Source of the DNA: Conoideocrella luteorostrata
Taxonomy: Eukaryota > Ascomycota > Sordariomycetes > Hypocreales > Clavicipitaceae
Direction: 5' to 3'
DNA length: 64,000 nucleotides
NCBI GenBank assembly: GCA_032433595.1
Contig: JASWJB010000023.1
Span: 62,001 to 126,000 of the forward strand
How positions within the stretch are numbered: position 1 is the first letter of the stretch; each line of letters begins with the position of its first letter. Of the stretch, positions 44,901-57,514 are shown piece after piece. The translations under genes were made by a program, and so were the position numbers. Under the pieces are notes generated by a model, which was not told where the DNA came from, searched no databases, and saw only the letters and a program-made list of their open reading frames with translations.

Positions 44901-45906
44901 CTAGTTTTCTCGGTATAGCTCCACCACGACAGCTCCGAAATCACAATATTCTCACCAGCGTCAGGCCCCCCGATGTCGATATTGATCAACATTGTCTCCG
45001 GTAATTCTTGCACCTTGCAGCGATGATGCTTTCTTTGGTGGATTTGGGCCCCACACAAGCGAAGAGCATCGACATACAGAGCTATTTCTCATTACCTCAG
45101 CTCTTCAGGTGTGAATGAATGCTCAGGGTCCTTGGTTCGGCGATTGGTTTCTTAAAGGGACCGAGAATTTCAGAGTTCGACGGAGTATATAATGAGCGAC
45201 AAGGGCTGGTTGTTGGAAGAGACAGTGGGATGAGACTCTCAAATCAGAAGTTACTACCTAGGTACTTAAATGGCACAATGGGATCTCTTGACTTGCTGCT
45301 CCATCCCTATAATCACAACCTGTGATATGATATTGGACCCTGTGAGACTTCTGTACTGTTTTAACAGATACTATTGAAGAATAGAACCGGCAAATCCATT
45401 GCGCACCGTTTCAAGGCATGGCGTGGTGGACGAATGTTCGATTGACTGTAACAGTAATTGCCAGTATTTGGCCACAATTGCTTGGCTGGGCTCTCAACGG
45501 CCCCCGGAGAGAGTCATGAACATCAACGTCATCATCATCATAATCGTTAACGTCAATAGCATCAAGACCGTCGGTCAAGCCCTTCGTCGGTCGGGACATT
45601 CATCAGCAGCAACCTCAGCGTCAGCAATATCGTCAGTCAGGACCTTCATCAGTCAAGGCCTTCCAATCGGCACCTTTGGTTGAGGACCTTCATTAACGGC
45701 AATATTGTTGACTATTAGGGCTCACACGGCTCTGCGCCATCTATAACAAGATAGTCATCGCTGCTAGTGGATATTTTATAATAATTTAAAGTTAATAGAC
45801 ACTAATGGTAACTCTTTAAACTAAAGTATAAGCTCTAAGAATACAGCCCCAAGTATTAATACTCCTATTACTACCCCTGTAGCCTTCCTGTTTTACTTCC
45901 ATTGTC
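44901..45906. other. intergenic, nothing recognised
   Basis: No gene supported. GGACCTTCATCAGTCAAGGC-type short irregular repeats occur at about 45640-45695. Confidence 0.35.
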
Positions 45907-47618
45907 TCACCATTCTTGAAGAGATCCAAGCTTCGATGCTTTCCACGTCTCTCGACAATCCCAGCTGGAGGTATAGCTGTCGTCCGACACATCGAACCAG
46001 GAATCCTCGAGACCATCGTCTGAAGTAATTCCTTGACCTTTGTGGCTATCAGCCCCGCCTCTAGTACATCGGGTGCGAGCGTGATAAACTTCCCTCCTCA
46101 TATTGTCTTTCACAACCGTTTCCCACAGCCCTCGTTTGTTCGTTTGGCAATCTGGAGTCTCACACCAAAAGACATGCTTGTTGTACTCGGTAAAATAATG
46201 CGTCTTGTCTATCAAGCCGAGCCATCCCAAACTTGTCGGTTCATGAATACGCCAAAGGTACCGCATCGAGAGAATCACGTGGCCATAAAAGAGGAGCCAC
46301 AAGTATACAGCCCCGCAGACTCGGCATTCCAATCTATTTTGTCTTCCACAGCTGCAGGCTTCGAGAAACTCGTCACGGTATGGACTAATGTGTCTGCGTG
46401 TCCGGAAACAGTTGCAAATACCAGAATGAACGAAATCCTGGAGCTCTTTGGTGATGGAGATGTGCTGACAGGTCTTTACAGAAGCAAGAGCGCTTTTAAG
46501 CAGACAGGAAATAGTTTCTCGGATCAACGCCAATGGGATAAGATCTCCATCGTCGATTTCGACCAGAGGTATATCCCAACCATACCCCAAGTCGAATATT
46601 CCAGGCAGTCGCTGATGCAATATTGAACGGGAGACAATCAGCCGCGGAAAGCCACAACCGCCCGCATAGAAGGAATGCAGATACGACCCTTCTGGGTAAT
46701 GTGACAAGTCTTTGCATGCTTGATAATTCTTGAAGTGCCCCCATGTAGTAGATGTGCTTGATTCGTGGTTGCAAACTGTAATATGTCCGCGCCGTCCGAT
46801 ACAAGTTTGCAGACCAGACACATCATATTGTGGGCTATCGTCAGGGAAGAAGAATGCCCTTGCGTGTTCCCGCTTACATCCATGGCAGTACATCAAGCTG
46901 CGTAGGTCGTTCAATTTCTCACTAGCGATCCCATTCTGTTTGACGGTAAGACATGCGCCGCAGTATACTTCAGGGTGTAGGATTTCACGAAGCCGACATA
47001 TTTCGGATTGTGGCATCCTATGCGGAGTGAAACGCCGATGCCGGGTGACTGGGTCGAGTTCTTGTTGATGATAAGTGCCGAATAATTCCGAACTGAACAG
47101 TACCATGAACAAAGGCGATGTCTGGCGGAGGCAATAAAGCGATGCTGGTGTTAAATAAGACATTATATGTAGTATCAACTCCCGAGGTAGTGCACATAGA
47201 GGTGATCTTGCAGTGGTGATGACCGAGTGAGGTTCATCCTGGGAGGATACGGACGAGTCTAAATTCGGACTCTTTTCGAAAGATCCAATAACCTACTAAA
47301 CAATTAGTTCCAAGTTAAACAGATGCCCAGTGCTGAATTTCTCACCTTAGTCCGCGCTTCCAGTACTTTTCCATCGGTTCTTCTTTCACGCCAATCGAAA
47401 CAATACGCGAAGACTCCTTCCATAACCGACTTCAAGGACTTGACTATGGGCTTAGTTGGTGTTGGTTGCAGAACAGGCACCGCTGGTGCACGAGCTCCAT
47501 GGCGCGGATAGGCAGAAGGAACACCTTGCACTAAAGAAGATTTGTATTCAAACCTGTACCTTCGCCTGAGTAAGTACGGCGTACGGACTAGCTCAGTCGA
47601 GCCGCTCGATGATGACAT
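45907..47618 (-). CDS. F-box protein with Cys-rich C-terminal region
   Basis: Two exons: 47618-47346 and 47292-45907, with a 53-nt intron (GTGAGA...AGTAG), giving about 552 residues. The first ATG in frame is 47618, since the frame further upstream begins with TTG. Exon 1 ends in a basic segment (VFAYCFDWRERR). Exon 2 opens with a linker and then an F-box: ALPRELILHIMSYLTPASL, CLRQTSPLF. Downstream there are many Cys pairs (YCGACL, YCHGCKREH, ACSCGRQNRLECRVC), suggesting zinc binding. F-box proteins act as SCF ubiquitin-ligase adaptors; the target is unknown. It lies between the arms of the long inverted repeat. The frame is intact. Confidence 0.72.
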
Positions 47619-49089
47619 GAGCGGGTGAGAAGCCCACAAGGGCTCAACAGCTATGTCAGCGTGCTGACAATTTCAACCGATGACGCGGTTTCTTGCTGGA
47701 CAAAAAGGTGCTGGTAGAGTGTATCAATAATCTCTGGCATGGCGCTGTCCTTGTGGGTGGTGGGAAATTCGGGGTTTTTGTCTTGACGCGAGGTAGTGCG
47801 GATCAAGGGTATAAACTTTTCACTACGTATACCTAGTGAATGTAAGGAGAATGACACAGCAGCCTGCGCCATTGGTGTGGCTGCTAACTTTAATTCTGCT
47901 ACTCTTGAACCAAAACTTGTCACAGCCATCAGGATGGCCCTCCGGCATCACAGGTCAGGCAACTGAACATCGAGCTCGCGATTTCATTTTGAAACTCGTC
48001 GTTAGCTTGGTAACACGTGCGGCGGTGCATGCCCTGCTATTATAGCTGCAGAGAAAAGTGACGTTTTGATGTATTTTGTTAAAGAGTGCGCTGTAAATAT
48101 GCCGCTACTGGAGTTTACTGTGTGTAGCGTTGTATGCGTTATGGGCCTTGTAACCAATGGTGGGGTACTTAGCACGTTTTAGGTTAGGTCGGGCTTGAAG
48201 TTTGAAATCGCAGGCTCGATGTTTAGTTGCCCTCACAGGTCTAAGAGAGGAAGAGGATGACAAAAGCAGATATTGAAACAAAAGTCTGCTACTCTTGGCA
48301 GTTGACGATTTACTCTCGCGAGGAAATTTTTCACAAAGCAATTCGAAATCTTGCCACAGACCCTTCCTCCATTACACAAAGTGCACGATGCAAATACACT
48401 TCACATTGGCTCATTGCGCCGGGTCATGGTGTCGGATAGAAAGGAAGACTACGGAGGAATCTGGTCAATAGTGCTCACTAGATCTGGAGAAAATCGGTAA
48501 GGCTGAACGTGCGGGGATACGAGAAATACGAGATATCAGGCAGGTAGGAAAGCAGGCATAAAAGGAAGCATTTGGACGGAAATTGGAAGGGCTATCAGAA
48601 CATCGATCATTATCGTCAATATTCATCAATTTACATGCCTATCATTTTCCCTTCTAATTCACCTCCATACTATCGCTTCCGACACGTGGACAGAGTCTTC
48701 ATGAGTGAATCCGGTAATGGAAACGCTACTACGCGGTAGTAGCAGAGCAAATCCCCCAAAACATCTTGTCCTCCGTTTTTTGATCAAGAGAATGTGTCCG
48801 CTATGAAGAGTCATAACTTACGGCTACTCAACATGTGGCCAGAACAATCACCAGGTCCTCTCAGTATCTTTGCTTCAGCGTGGACCATTCAAGATGTTAT
48901 TACCTCTTTTTTCTCGATCGCGATAGCGGCATCCACGTAGTAGTAGTAGTAGTGGATGAAAGCGGCGAGGAGCCTGTTGCGCTAGTACTCCCAGCGTTGC
49001 TGTCCTGCACATGCCATCCTTACACCTAATGGTACGGTGCTACATGTACATCCAACGTTACTTTTTCGGGCGGTGTTTTGTTAAGCACG
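47619..49089. other. intergenic, promoter side of the F-box gene
   Basis: No supported gene. A short inverted similarity is visible (GGTCAGGCAACTGAACATCGAGC at about 47952, and its reverse near 48210-48240, both with the GATTTCAAA... motif), which may be a small foldback. A GTA trinucleotide run is at 48938-48954. Confidence 0.4.
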
Positions 49090-50144
49090 AAAGTGTCATC
49101 CGCCGCTGTCGAATTTGGGTAGATGATGACCTGATTGCCCCACCCTAAAATATAAATTAGCCGTAGAGCAATAGATTGGGGACCCCCAGCGCCCCGACAT
49201 CAAGAACACGTACCAAATCATGCATCGCAACCATCTGGCAAGATGCGAGGTGTTTCTGAGGTCGGTTACAAATGGAGCCAAGTGCCCTTCTCTTATCAGA
49301 GCCGCTATTGTTGATAGGAATGCCAAGAATGCCGGCGATGCTGACGATGCTGAAGATGTCAAAGTGTTGTGCCGAAGATGATGAAGATGCTGACATCATC
49401 AAAGATGCTATGGTGCGGGAAATGTCAAGGATTGTGAAGAAATTGACCAATGACGAGGACCTTGGCGATACAAAGTGTGCCAAAAGAACAACACTAGGCC
49501 TCTGGCTGGTGTAGTCTGCCCATTATCGTTGTTGTGAAAGAGTGAAAGTACTTGATGGCTGTCGTTGCCGGTGCCTCCTTTGAAGAAAGTCAGGGGGTAA
49601 CTAGGACGTTGTCCAAGCATGGCAGTTTGTCGCATGACGTGTACTTGGTGACAGAAGAATAGTCTCTACATCGCGAACCAAGAAAAAAAGAAAGCATTAG
49701 CGAAGCCAACTTCCCGACGCACCTTATGTACTTACATGAGCGATGGGGCCGACAAATATGAAAGATGTAAATGGAACGTTGCGACCGAGAGTATGGTGTC
49801 GAGAATGAGATGATCGACGTGCAAGATTTGTACGTGACTTGCCTTCCTGGGGAGGAAACTTGGTTGAGTGGACATCTTTTCATACCAGCTGCCGGCAAGG
49901 CAAGCATGGCAAAGGGGCTGCTTTAGCTTCACCAATTGTTATTGTAGTGGTTACTAGACCCGGACAAGGTGCGCGTGTTTGATTGACGATGCGCCTGACC
50001 TACAGACCCGTGGTACCGGGCCAGCCTCAGGACTGTGACCTGTCATGAGGCTGGGGGATGTCGTTCCTCCCTGGAACTCGGTGCGGCGTTTGTTGTCGTG
50101 GTTGACGTCCACGGGTGTTATTTGTACGTGATTTGTCTACCTAT

Positions 50145-50829
50145 TCAACACGTTGCTCGCCTACTGAGATGCGTCGGCGTGGCGGGCGGCGCGGGCGGCG
50201 GCGCGGGCGGCGGCACGGGCTTCGGTATTACGGCCGAAGCCAGAAGAGGAAGGAGAAGAAGAGGAGGGAGGCGGAGCAGGACGGGGGGAGGGAGAGTGGG
50301 AGCGAGAAGAAGGATGGTGGCGAGGGAGGTAGAGGTGGAGGCGGAGGAAGTGGAGGTGGATGGTGGGAGGAGGTGAAGGTGAGGGTGAGGATGAGGATGA
50401 GGATGAGGGGGATGGAGGCGCGGCGGCTTCTGCAGCAGCGGCTTCTGCAGCAACTTGCTCTTCTGCGTCCTGGATATCGGCGGTCTCCCTCTTCCGCCTA
50501 TACTCCCATTCTTCCTCACCTAGATATGTCGTTAGTGATGTTACTACATGGATGGACACCTAGCTGATGTAGTATTAATGAGGGGATTACACATACGGCG
50601 CTTGTCCACTTCTTCCACTCTCTTTTCCGTTTCCTGTTCTACTAAATATTAGCATCGATATATCAATAATAAAAAGTGCGTCTTATTAACTGGTCTTAAG
50701 CTTGGCCCGCTCGTCCGCCCTCTAGGCGAACCAGAGGGTTGCCGCGTAATAGCACAACTGTCCGGTTAGGCTTATGGTGACCCAGATGGCCACCCAAAAA
50801 CGGATATCGTGCCAATCCAAGAGTGGCAT
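50145..50829 (-). pseudogene. single-pass membrane / coiled-coil protein gene, one in-frame stop
   Basis: Three exons read on the minus strand: 50829-50691, 50641-50597 and 50519 to about 50145, with introns of 49 and 77 nt. Exon 1 encodes MPLLDWHDIRFWVAIWVTIS plus a hydrophobic segment. After LWFA comes a TAG (50722-50724), beyond which the frame resumes RADERAKLKT. Exon 2 reads EQETEKRVEEVDKR and exon 3 REEEWEYRRKRETADIQDAE, followed by Ala-, Ser- and Pro-rich low-complexity sequence. The single stop in an otherwise coherent frame indicates recent inactivation, or a sequencing error. The family is unnamed. A more decayed paralog lies in the left arm. Confidence 0.5.
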
Positions 50830-51000
50830 TGTCATCGTCGTCGTCATCGTCATCGTCGTTGTCGTTGTCGTCGTCGTCCTAGTTGTCGTTGGTGTTGTCG
50901 TCTTCGTTGTCGTCTTCGTTCTCGATGTTGTTGCTGTTACAAAGTGTCAAGTTCAGAAAATAAAAGCCCGCACGAAAAAAAACTTTTCTTGTGCAATGTG

Positions 51001-51110
51001 ATCCACGAGGAAAGTGCAAATGTGACCCACGAGGAAAGTGCAATGTGGCCCACGAGGAAAGTGCAAATGTGACCCACGAGGAAAGTGCAACGTAGTCCGC
51101 GAGGAAAGAT
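51001..51110 (+). repeat. tandem repeat, five units of about 22-24 bp
   Basis: Units of the form CCACGAGGAAAGTGCAA followed by ATGTGA or TGTGG are repeated five times with small length changes. The matching left arm (about 44150-44190) has about one unit, so the array expanded in one arm only. Confidence 0.65.
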
Positions 51111-51699
51111 GTATGTCTTTTAGGGACGAACTTTGCCTTCCGGCCAAACAAGTGCCACGCCCTTTCCGAATTATCGGTCAAAATCCCATTCCCATGATGA
51201 TGGTCTCGCTGTCGTTGTTCGTAACGTTGACGATCTCTTCGGTCTGCGACAGCCGTAGAGTGTATTGTAGAAGCGAAGCATGATCTTAGGGACAGATGTA
51301 CCAAAATAGCAGAAGAATAACTCTTACACATTTAAATCTATGTTGATCTATAATATGTAAAGAATTAGTCAAACAGTGACCCGTAGCCATTTAGTTGCTG
51401 GGACGATCCAACTCCACCCCTTGACTCTCGCTGCATACACGGCTCCAAATGGCAATCCTCCTCCTGTTGACGACCTTTTGGGTTACTTTGGTAGCTACGA
51501 AGCTCCTGAGATAAAGGCTTCAATTAAAGTATCTTGATTGAAGGTCCTGGCTGACGAAGATGCTGGCTAATGGTCTCGATGATGTTGACGCTTTTGGTGC
51601 CGACAAAGTTTTTTGATCTGCATGCCTTTGTAGATGTGGGCTTCGGCCGACAGTCCGGCTGATTAGTCCGCTGACAATATTGACGAAGACCTTGTATCG
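51111..51699. other. intergenic, nothing recognised
   Basis: No gene supported. Short GA/TGATG-rich blocks near 51540-51610. Confidence 0.35.
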
Positions 51700-52196
51700 G
51701 GGATCTCGATTGAGCATCTTTGTTCAAGTCATACCTGGCTGCTGCTGGAGACGATGCTTGCAGAAGACGGCGCGGGCATCGCCACAGGTAGGCCCCGTCA
51801 CAGGATTTTCCCAGCCAGATTTCCATGGCAATAGCGAATGCACTTTTGTATGATCCAGACACGATGTTGAGCGGCAAGATCCAGACAGGCTCCAGGCAAG
51901 ACGGCGAAAGATCCGGACGCGAAGGCGATGCAGTACAAGGGACGGTATCGCGCGTTGAAGGAGACGTGCTGCTGATTTAGCAAAATGATGTACCCGATAA
52001 CGGCCACAAAACTAGCCAGAGCAAAGCCCAAGCGAAGCTTTATCTTGTCCGACATGTATGCGATGGCCAGGGTCCAGAGCAAAGCAGCGACGAAAATTGA
52101 AATGACCAATGCTTGGAGTTGCTTCACTGTGGAGGCGGGTCTCAGGACTTTGACGATTGTAGACGCAAATGGTGTGCATGAGCATGCGCTCGACAT
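51700..52196 (-). pseudogene. MFS transporter relic (allantoate/organic-anion permease-like)
   Basis: The minus-strand frame starting at 52196 carries the middle part of an MFS permease: TVKQLQALVISIFVAALLWT, AIAYMSDKIKLRLGFALASF, GYIILLNQQHVSFNARY and ASGSFAVLPG. It then shifts frame near 51870, and the next frame continues with SGSYKSAFAIAMEIWLGK before losing similarity. The N-terminal half and the last helices are missing. The pattern matches Dal5-type anion:cation symporters; the exact substrate class is inference. It is non-functional as seen. Confidence 0.7.
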
Positions 52197-53961
52197 GTTG
52201 CCAATAATGATCGGAACACTGCATCGTCAGTATGGGTAACAAAAGGCGGAAGCGCAGTCAACGTATCTAAGATGCACTTTCCAATCTGTGACGCATCGCA
52301 TGACGGCAAGCCTTGTTCAAGATGTTCATGCGACCGATAATGCCGTCGTCTGGAACGCGCTTCTCAAGGAAAAATCTCTCCTCCGTCTTCAATCACTTGG
52401 CAGTGATTGGCCAGCTGCTCACAAACGGTGCCACGTCTGACGACAGCCGCTTTGGGCGGTACTGTCACAATCAACAATGCTCCGAGACAGAGATGTCCCA
52501 AACATGAAATCTCCCCGTTACGCCTCCCTATGGGGCTATACCAAACTATAATAAGCCATCACTACCATCAAGTTAGTGATACGCAGCCTAAAATGGTGTA
52601 CATTTGGAAATGGAGGGACGGACAGACGGATCTAACCGGAACTCCACATCGACTCCTTTGAACCGTCCTGCTGTGTGCAACAATGCTATATTCATAGCGC
52701 GACAAAAGCTGCGTCGCAGCACATTGACCATCCGCTGACGGAAGCTAACCTTGCACATTCTTGCCAATTGGCGCGAACCTGCTGCTGCTGGAGGTGAAGT
52801 TAGGTCGCGAAGTTGTTTTGGAAGTCCCTGGGTCAACGTGGACGCGCCCCCAAGCGCGCCCCGTCACGCCTACTAAAGACAATGACATAATCACCTGTAC
52901 CCAGCACGTCCCTTTGCTTACCGTAGAGCCATATCCGAATTAGACATCAAATGATACATACAACCGTCCTGCTGCTTCAGCAATGTGACACATCTGGCTA
53001 GACCGTCGACCGTTTTCTTCCAACCTTTGCATTTTTTCCGATGCGCGCGAGGCCACGAAGGCCGCCCGACAAATGAACAATTGGCTTTCCGGAGCTGGAG
53101 GTGTCTCCGAGCAGAGGACCGTCGCCGCGCACCCAAACTTTATCGTCAACAAAAGAAGTTGCTTGTCCCCCGTGGACGCCGCTCTCCCGCAGCGCCGTTC
53201 ATATTTAACGACCAAGATGCAAAACGCTGCAATACCACGACTCATTGCACAAGTCCTGAATCATCAAGTAGATATTCTGGGGTAGCTTTTGAAGTGTCTT
53301 TTTAAAGTACGCAACTCCCCAACATTGGTGTTGATATCTGTGAGTACCTTCTCTTCCGAATTATCCAAGTCCTCAACAACAGTGTTGATGTCGGAGACAT
53401 GGATAGTATGTTCGGGCTGAATGTTCAGGCATGGGTCACGTCGCCAAGTTTTTTTCCATGCAGCCGCTACTCGCAGAAGGCAACGCTTGTCTTGGGTGCT
53501 AAGTTTCTTCGCATAATGCAACTCAACTTGGGATATTTGGCGCAAAAACAGCGCTATACAGCTGGCATGTGTAGGGAACTCGGGAAAGTAAACGTACCAT
53601 ATTTGATGAGCCTAGCTGGCGGCGAAAACATCGTGCAAACCGTATTCAGCTCCAGCCGTAGTTATTATCCTGGGAGTCGGAGATACGGGTAGGATCTGGA
53701 TCCAGCCTGAAACTGAAACTGACTATGACGCGATGGTGGCTTGATTTCTTTCCTAATTAATCCGAATGACAGCACCTACTTAGCCCGACAATACCGAAGC
53801 CTACTATACGAGACTGAGTCTTGGAAAATCTCTGCATGCTTGCGTAACTATAACTACAATATGCATAACTAGTTAGACACTTACTCTAGAGAAGTATGAG
53901 ACTGTGCATTACAGCTTGATCACTATATTTTAAAAAGCAAGAGTAATATCGCGACGCCGCC
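52197..53961. other. intergenic, no gene supported
   Basis: Short frames on both strands (for example 53399-53692) show no recognisable domain. It may include the lost N-terminal part of the transporter relic, but I see no matching sequence. Confidence 0.35.
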
Positions 53962-55723
53962 ATGACGCGAATGAAATTTCTCCTGTTCGTCGTCGGACTT
54001 GTTTACAATCCTGCATTTGCAGGCGTGCATGAGAGGAGATGCTGGCTGGGAGATCACTTCCCTTTTTGTCCTGGGAGAGGTGAAAACCCTTTCACATCGT
54101 CGCTGACCAAGTTTGTTCAAATCGAAATGAAAACCTGGGATGTCCCTGGGACGTCCATTGCTATAATCAAAGAAAAAAAAGTATTTACCAAGGTATACAA
54201 GTGGTTATGTCCAATCCCTCGAACCAAGGCTCACATTAGTAGGGATTTGGCTTCTCAACGCTACCCAATGTAAAAGTTACACCGGACACCCTTTTTTATG
54301 CCGGTTCCACGACAAAGGCTCAAACCGCAGCTTGCCTTTCGTCGATGATTCAGAGCGGCGCCTATAAGTCGCTAATGTGGTCAACCAAAATATCCTCCAT
54401 AATTAGAGATGACTTTGTCGTGCAGGATAAATGGGCAACGCAACACCTAACTCTCGAGGATGCCGTCAGTCATCGCAGCGGACTATCTCGCCATGACCGG
54501 TCTCTGCAGAGAGACCACTACAATGGAAAGCCACTTTCGACACAATCTATTGTTCGTAATATGAGAAATCTCCCTTATCTACACGAACCACGCGCCCAGT
54601 TTATTTACGGAAACTATATGTTTATTACACTATCCCATGTCATTGGGAGGCTCACAAAAAAGCCGCTTGCGCAAGTTATGCGAGAGACAATATGGCAACC
54701 TCTCGGTATGCGGTCAACGTACTTTGGATTACAAGATGTCAAGGCTCATAAAGTCCGAAGTCGCCAGATTGCTAAAGGATATACCTGGAACAATAATACT
54801 AAAAAACATGACCAAGTTGCTTACATGCCGCTCACCGACTTAAGTGGCGCGGCGGCGGTCATCTCCAACGCCAGGGATTATGCAAAATGGATACAAGGTC
54901 TCCTTGGCGAAACGAATCTATTCTCACAAGACGTTCATGGAGATATTCGCAAGGGACGAATGATCCACTTTCCGAGTGCCTCGGGCGGCTTCGATGTTTC
55001 ATTATATTCCCTTGGTTGGTTTCGACGAACGTACAATGGTCGGGTATACTATTGGCATGACGGAAGCATGATTGGATTCAAGTGTCTGGTTTATTGGTTT
55101 CCTAATGACAAATTTGGATTCGTGATATTCGCAAACGGGGACGACGCAGAGCCCTCCAATAACAACATTGCATGGAAAATCATCGCTGACCGATTTCAAA
55201 TTCCGGAGAAGGATGTTGGGGTGGGCCATTGGCATGTCACGGCCAATCCGTTATTTAGCAATAAGCGAAAATTGATCTAGCTAACATGTACCAACGCAGG
55301 CCACGAGTGAGAACAACAGAAGAGCAAAGAGTGAAGGATGCAGTCAACCTTTATTACCCAAACCGATCTCAAGATCCCCCAGACCTGGCTCTCGATGACA
55401 TAGTGGGTGTGTACTCGAACAAAGGATACGGTCGAATGCGAGTGGCAGCCGAAATAAAGAAAAAATCGCAAGGGCCTATAAGAACCGGCAATCTCGTTGT
55501 AGAACGTCCAGAGATGACTTGGCATTATGGATTGAGGCTGAAACACGTCTTTGGCCCAAATTGGATTGCTTGTGAGTCTTGGATAGAGGATTTGGACAAC
55601 CCTGGTCAGTTTCACCCGGCCATGTTCATAAAAGACGCTAGGGGGAAGGCCTCGGCGTTGAAGATCGGATGGTGGGCAAACGGAGCCTTCGAAGGCAACG
55701 TGACATTCACCAAGATTGCTTAA
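53962..55723 (+). pseudogene. secreted beta-lactamase/esterase-family protein, frameshifted before its C-terminal domain
   Basis: Exon 1 is 53962-54192 and exon 2 is 54243-55280, joined in phase 0 over a 50-nt intron (GTATAC...AGTAG), giving 422 residues before a TAG. A signal peptide (MKFLLFVVGLVYNPAFAG) is at the start. The serine hydrolase motifs are complete: SxxK in GSTTKAQ, YxN in YGN, and HxG in HDGS. The usual C-terminal beta-rich domain is present but in another frame (to 55723, with DIVGVYSNKGYGRM, VERPEMTWHY and FEGNVTFTKIA). No donor/acceptor pair I tried restores the frame, so a frameshift near 55200-55300 is likely. The catalytic half could still be made. Such fungal proteins act as esterases or hydrolases on unknown secreted substrates. 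Confidence 0.72.
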
Positions 55724-56274
55724 TCCAAAAAGAGTGTCTAGAGATGTTCTGAGCGCAGTGTCCATACCATTCAGCCAGTGTACGTCGGCGCCAGCCGCCA
55801 CAATGTCCTGCAGCACAAACATTAATATCCCTACGAACTTGCTGCTAACTGCTGCCACGTGAGCCGCCCTGTATTAGAAAATTCGTGCAGGGGACCAGCG
55901 ACATGCCGGGAAATAAAGAAGAGCAGAAAAATGAATAGACTGACGAACTGCTGGGCAGTATCCGGCGTTCCGCTGTATGATAGCTCAAGTACGCATAGCA
56001 ATGGGCTGAAAATTTTACGCCCAGTGAAGATGGCATTAGGTGAATCAAAATCTGAAGATATCTATTATTAAGTTCGTGGCACGCTTTCTGGGCTGCTTAG
56101 CCAATTTGCACGGTACCAGCAGTTCTGCAAAACTTTATTGCCTCATACTGTGGTTCATCCAGTTCTGCCTGACTGAGACTGCAATATAGCACCTTGGGGA
56201 ACGCGGTTCTTCCTCACCCTTCCATCCTCTTCCATATCCTGCTCCTATATCTTCCTCTTTCATCCTACATAAAC
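55724..56274. other. intergenic, nothing recognised
   Basis: No supported gene. A pyrimidine-rich tract at about 56205-56265 resembles a fungal promoter/leader just before the possible exon at 56275. Confidence 0.35.
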
Positions 56275-56368
56275 ATGCCGCTCCCACAATGCAAAGCACC
56301 AAAACACAATACCGAGTCCGAGAAGACAGACTGCCCTTGGTTAGCTAAGACGTGGCACACTTCGCAAG
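56275..56368 (+). CDS. possible first exon of an unrecognised gene
   Basis: The ATG follows a CT-rich leader and AAAC, encodes MPLPQCKAPKHNTESEKTDC and then PWLAKTWHTSQ, and ends at a good donor (AAG/GTATGT). No downstream exon could be joined, and the following sequence is stop-rich. It is probably a truncated gene, or a chance match to promoter-like features. Confidence 0.22.
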
Positions 56369-57514
56369 GTATGTGTACACGAAGAACACTGATGCAGTGA
56401 TCAAGGCACTAGTTCAGTAGCCTCAGCATGCGTCGGGGTGGCTTTGGTGATAGCCTTGGAACTTGGCTGGTGATGGCTTCCGGCAGTACCCAAGAGGCAG
56501 TTCAGACATGTTTGCCAATATTACACTAATACAGTGATTAAAGCAAGAATTTAGTAGCTTCATAGCAATGACTACCAGAAAAACAGATGGGCGGTGATGC
56601 TGAACCTTGCTTTTTTTGGTTTTCCCCCTTCCGAGCGGGCCTCCGTGACCGACCGATCAACCGACTTGGTCGTGCCACCAATACCATCCAGGTTTTGAAC
56701 ATGTTGGTTGGTAGCTGATTCTGATTATACAATAAGAATTTGTTATGCCTCTATCGTTAATTATTTAAATCAATACCACCTCCCCTTTAGGAGTTGGCTT
56801 ACGAAGCCACTAGTAGTGTAGCATCCCCCCAATCACCCGTTTACTGGCGCCATATGCATATATGTCCCAAATGCTTTGTCCGCGCGTATTATTGCTACAA
56901 ATCTATGTGCACATGAGCTTTCCCATGCTAAATCACAGCAGCTAGAAAGCCTGTCGCGTTGAAAGCCGTTCACATTTTGCTGCTTCGGCTCGTCGAAACT
57001 TGTCGACGTTGTCGAGGAAACCCGCCGCCTACGCAGCCGTCAGTCTTAGCAGCAGCATGGCCCGAACAACCAGGGCGATGACTAGAGTACCACGGTTCGT
57101 GGTCACACAAAACATAATCCTACACACCATAGCAACATCCTTCAATTACCTGTATGTAGCCTAGGATGAGCCTACGTGCGTTGGTGGTGAAGCTCATATA
57201 ATTTACAGGACAGCCGATTTCAAGCAACAAATGACCGGATCGAATAGCCTTTAGCGCTCTTCCTTGGGCGGCGAACTCCCTTTGTGACTCTTCTCATATT
57301 CTTCCCTGGTCGTGGTCGCGGTCTTCTTTCCTCTCGTGCATGTTTCCCATTTGACAATGTTCTTCCAAGGGTTGTAGTCTTTTACTGAAAATGCCCTCTC
57401 CTCATGATGAGGGTGGTTTTCTTTGCCTTCTTGAACTCTTTAACGGTGTCGACAATATTAAGGCCCGAGGAGTTAATATAGTAAACGTAAACATCGCCGG
57501 GGGATTTGGCACAA
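56369..57514. other. intergenic, nothing recognised
   Basis: No supported gene on either strand. Confidence 0.35.

Larger units (their letters stand above)
50085..51110 (-). repeat. right arm of the long inverted repeat
   Basis: The reverse-complement counterpart of 44141-44820. Landmarks run in mirrored order: CCACGAGGAAAG blocks (51001-51110), GTC/CGT-rich low-complexity tract (50830-50930), the membrane-segment coding exon (50691-50829), a purine-rich tract (50230-50420) and the CGAGCAACGTG / TCTCAGTAGG block at about 50148-50170. A further short matching block sits at 49160-49235, separated by about 850 bases of non-matching sequence, so the arms differ by an insertion or deletion. Confidence 0.6.

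Noticed and set aside
49096..49514. Overlapping frames of 80-108 codons on both strands
   Set aside because: Part lies in an inverted-repeat block and the remainder is simple-sequence-like (GATGCTGA repeats); no consistent protein.
50161..50559. 132-codon Ser/Pro-rich frame treated as a stand-alone gene
   Set aside because: It is partly an exon of the broken membrane/coiled-coil gene and otherwise low-complexity sequence; no separate start is supported.
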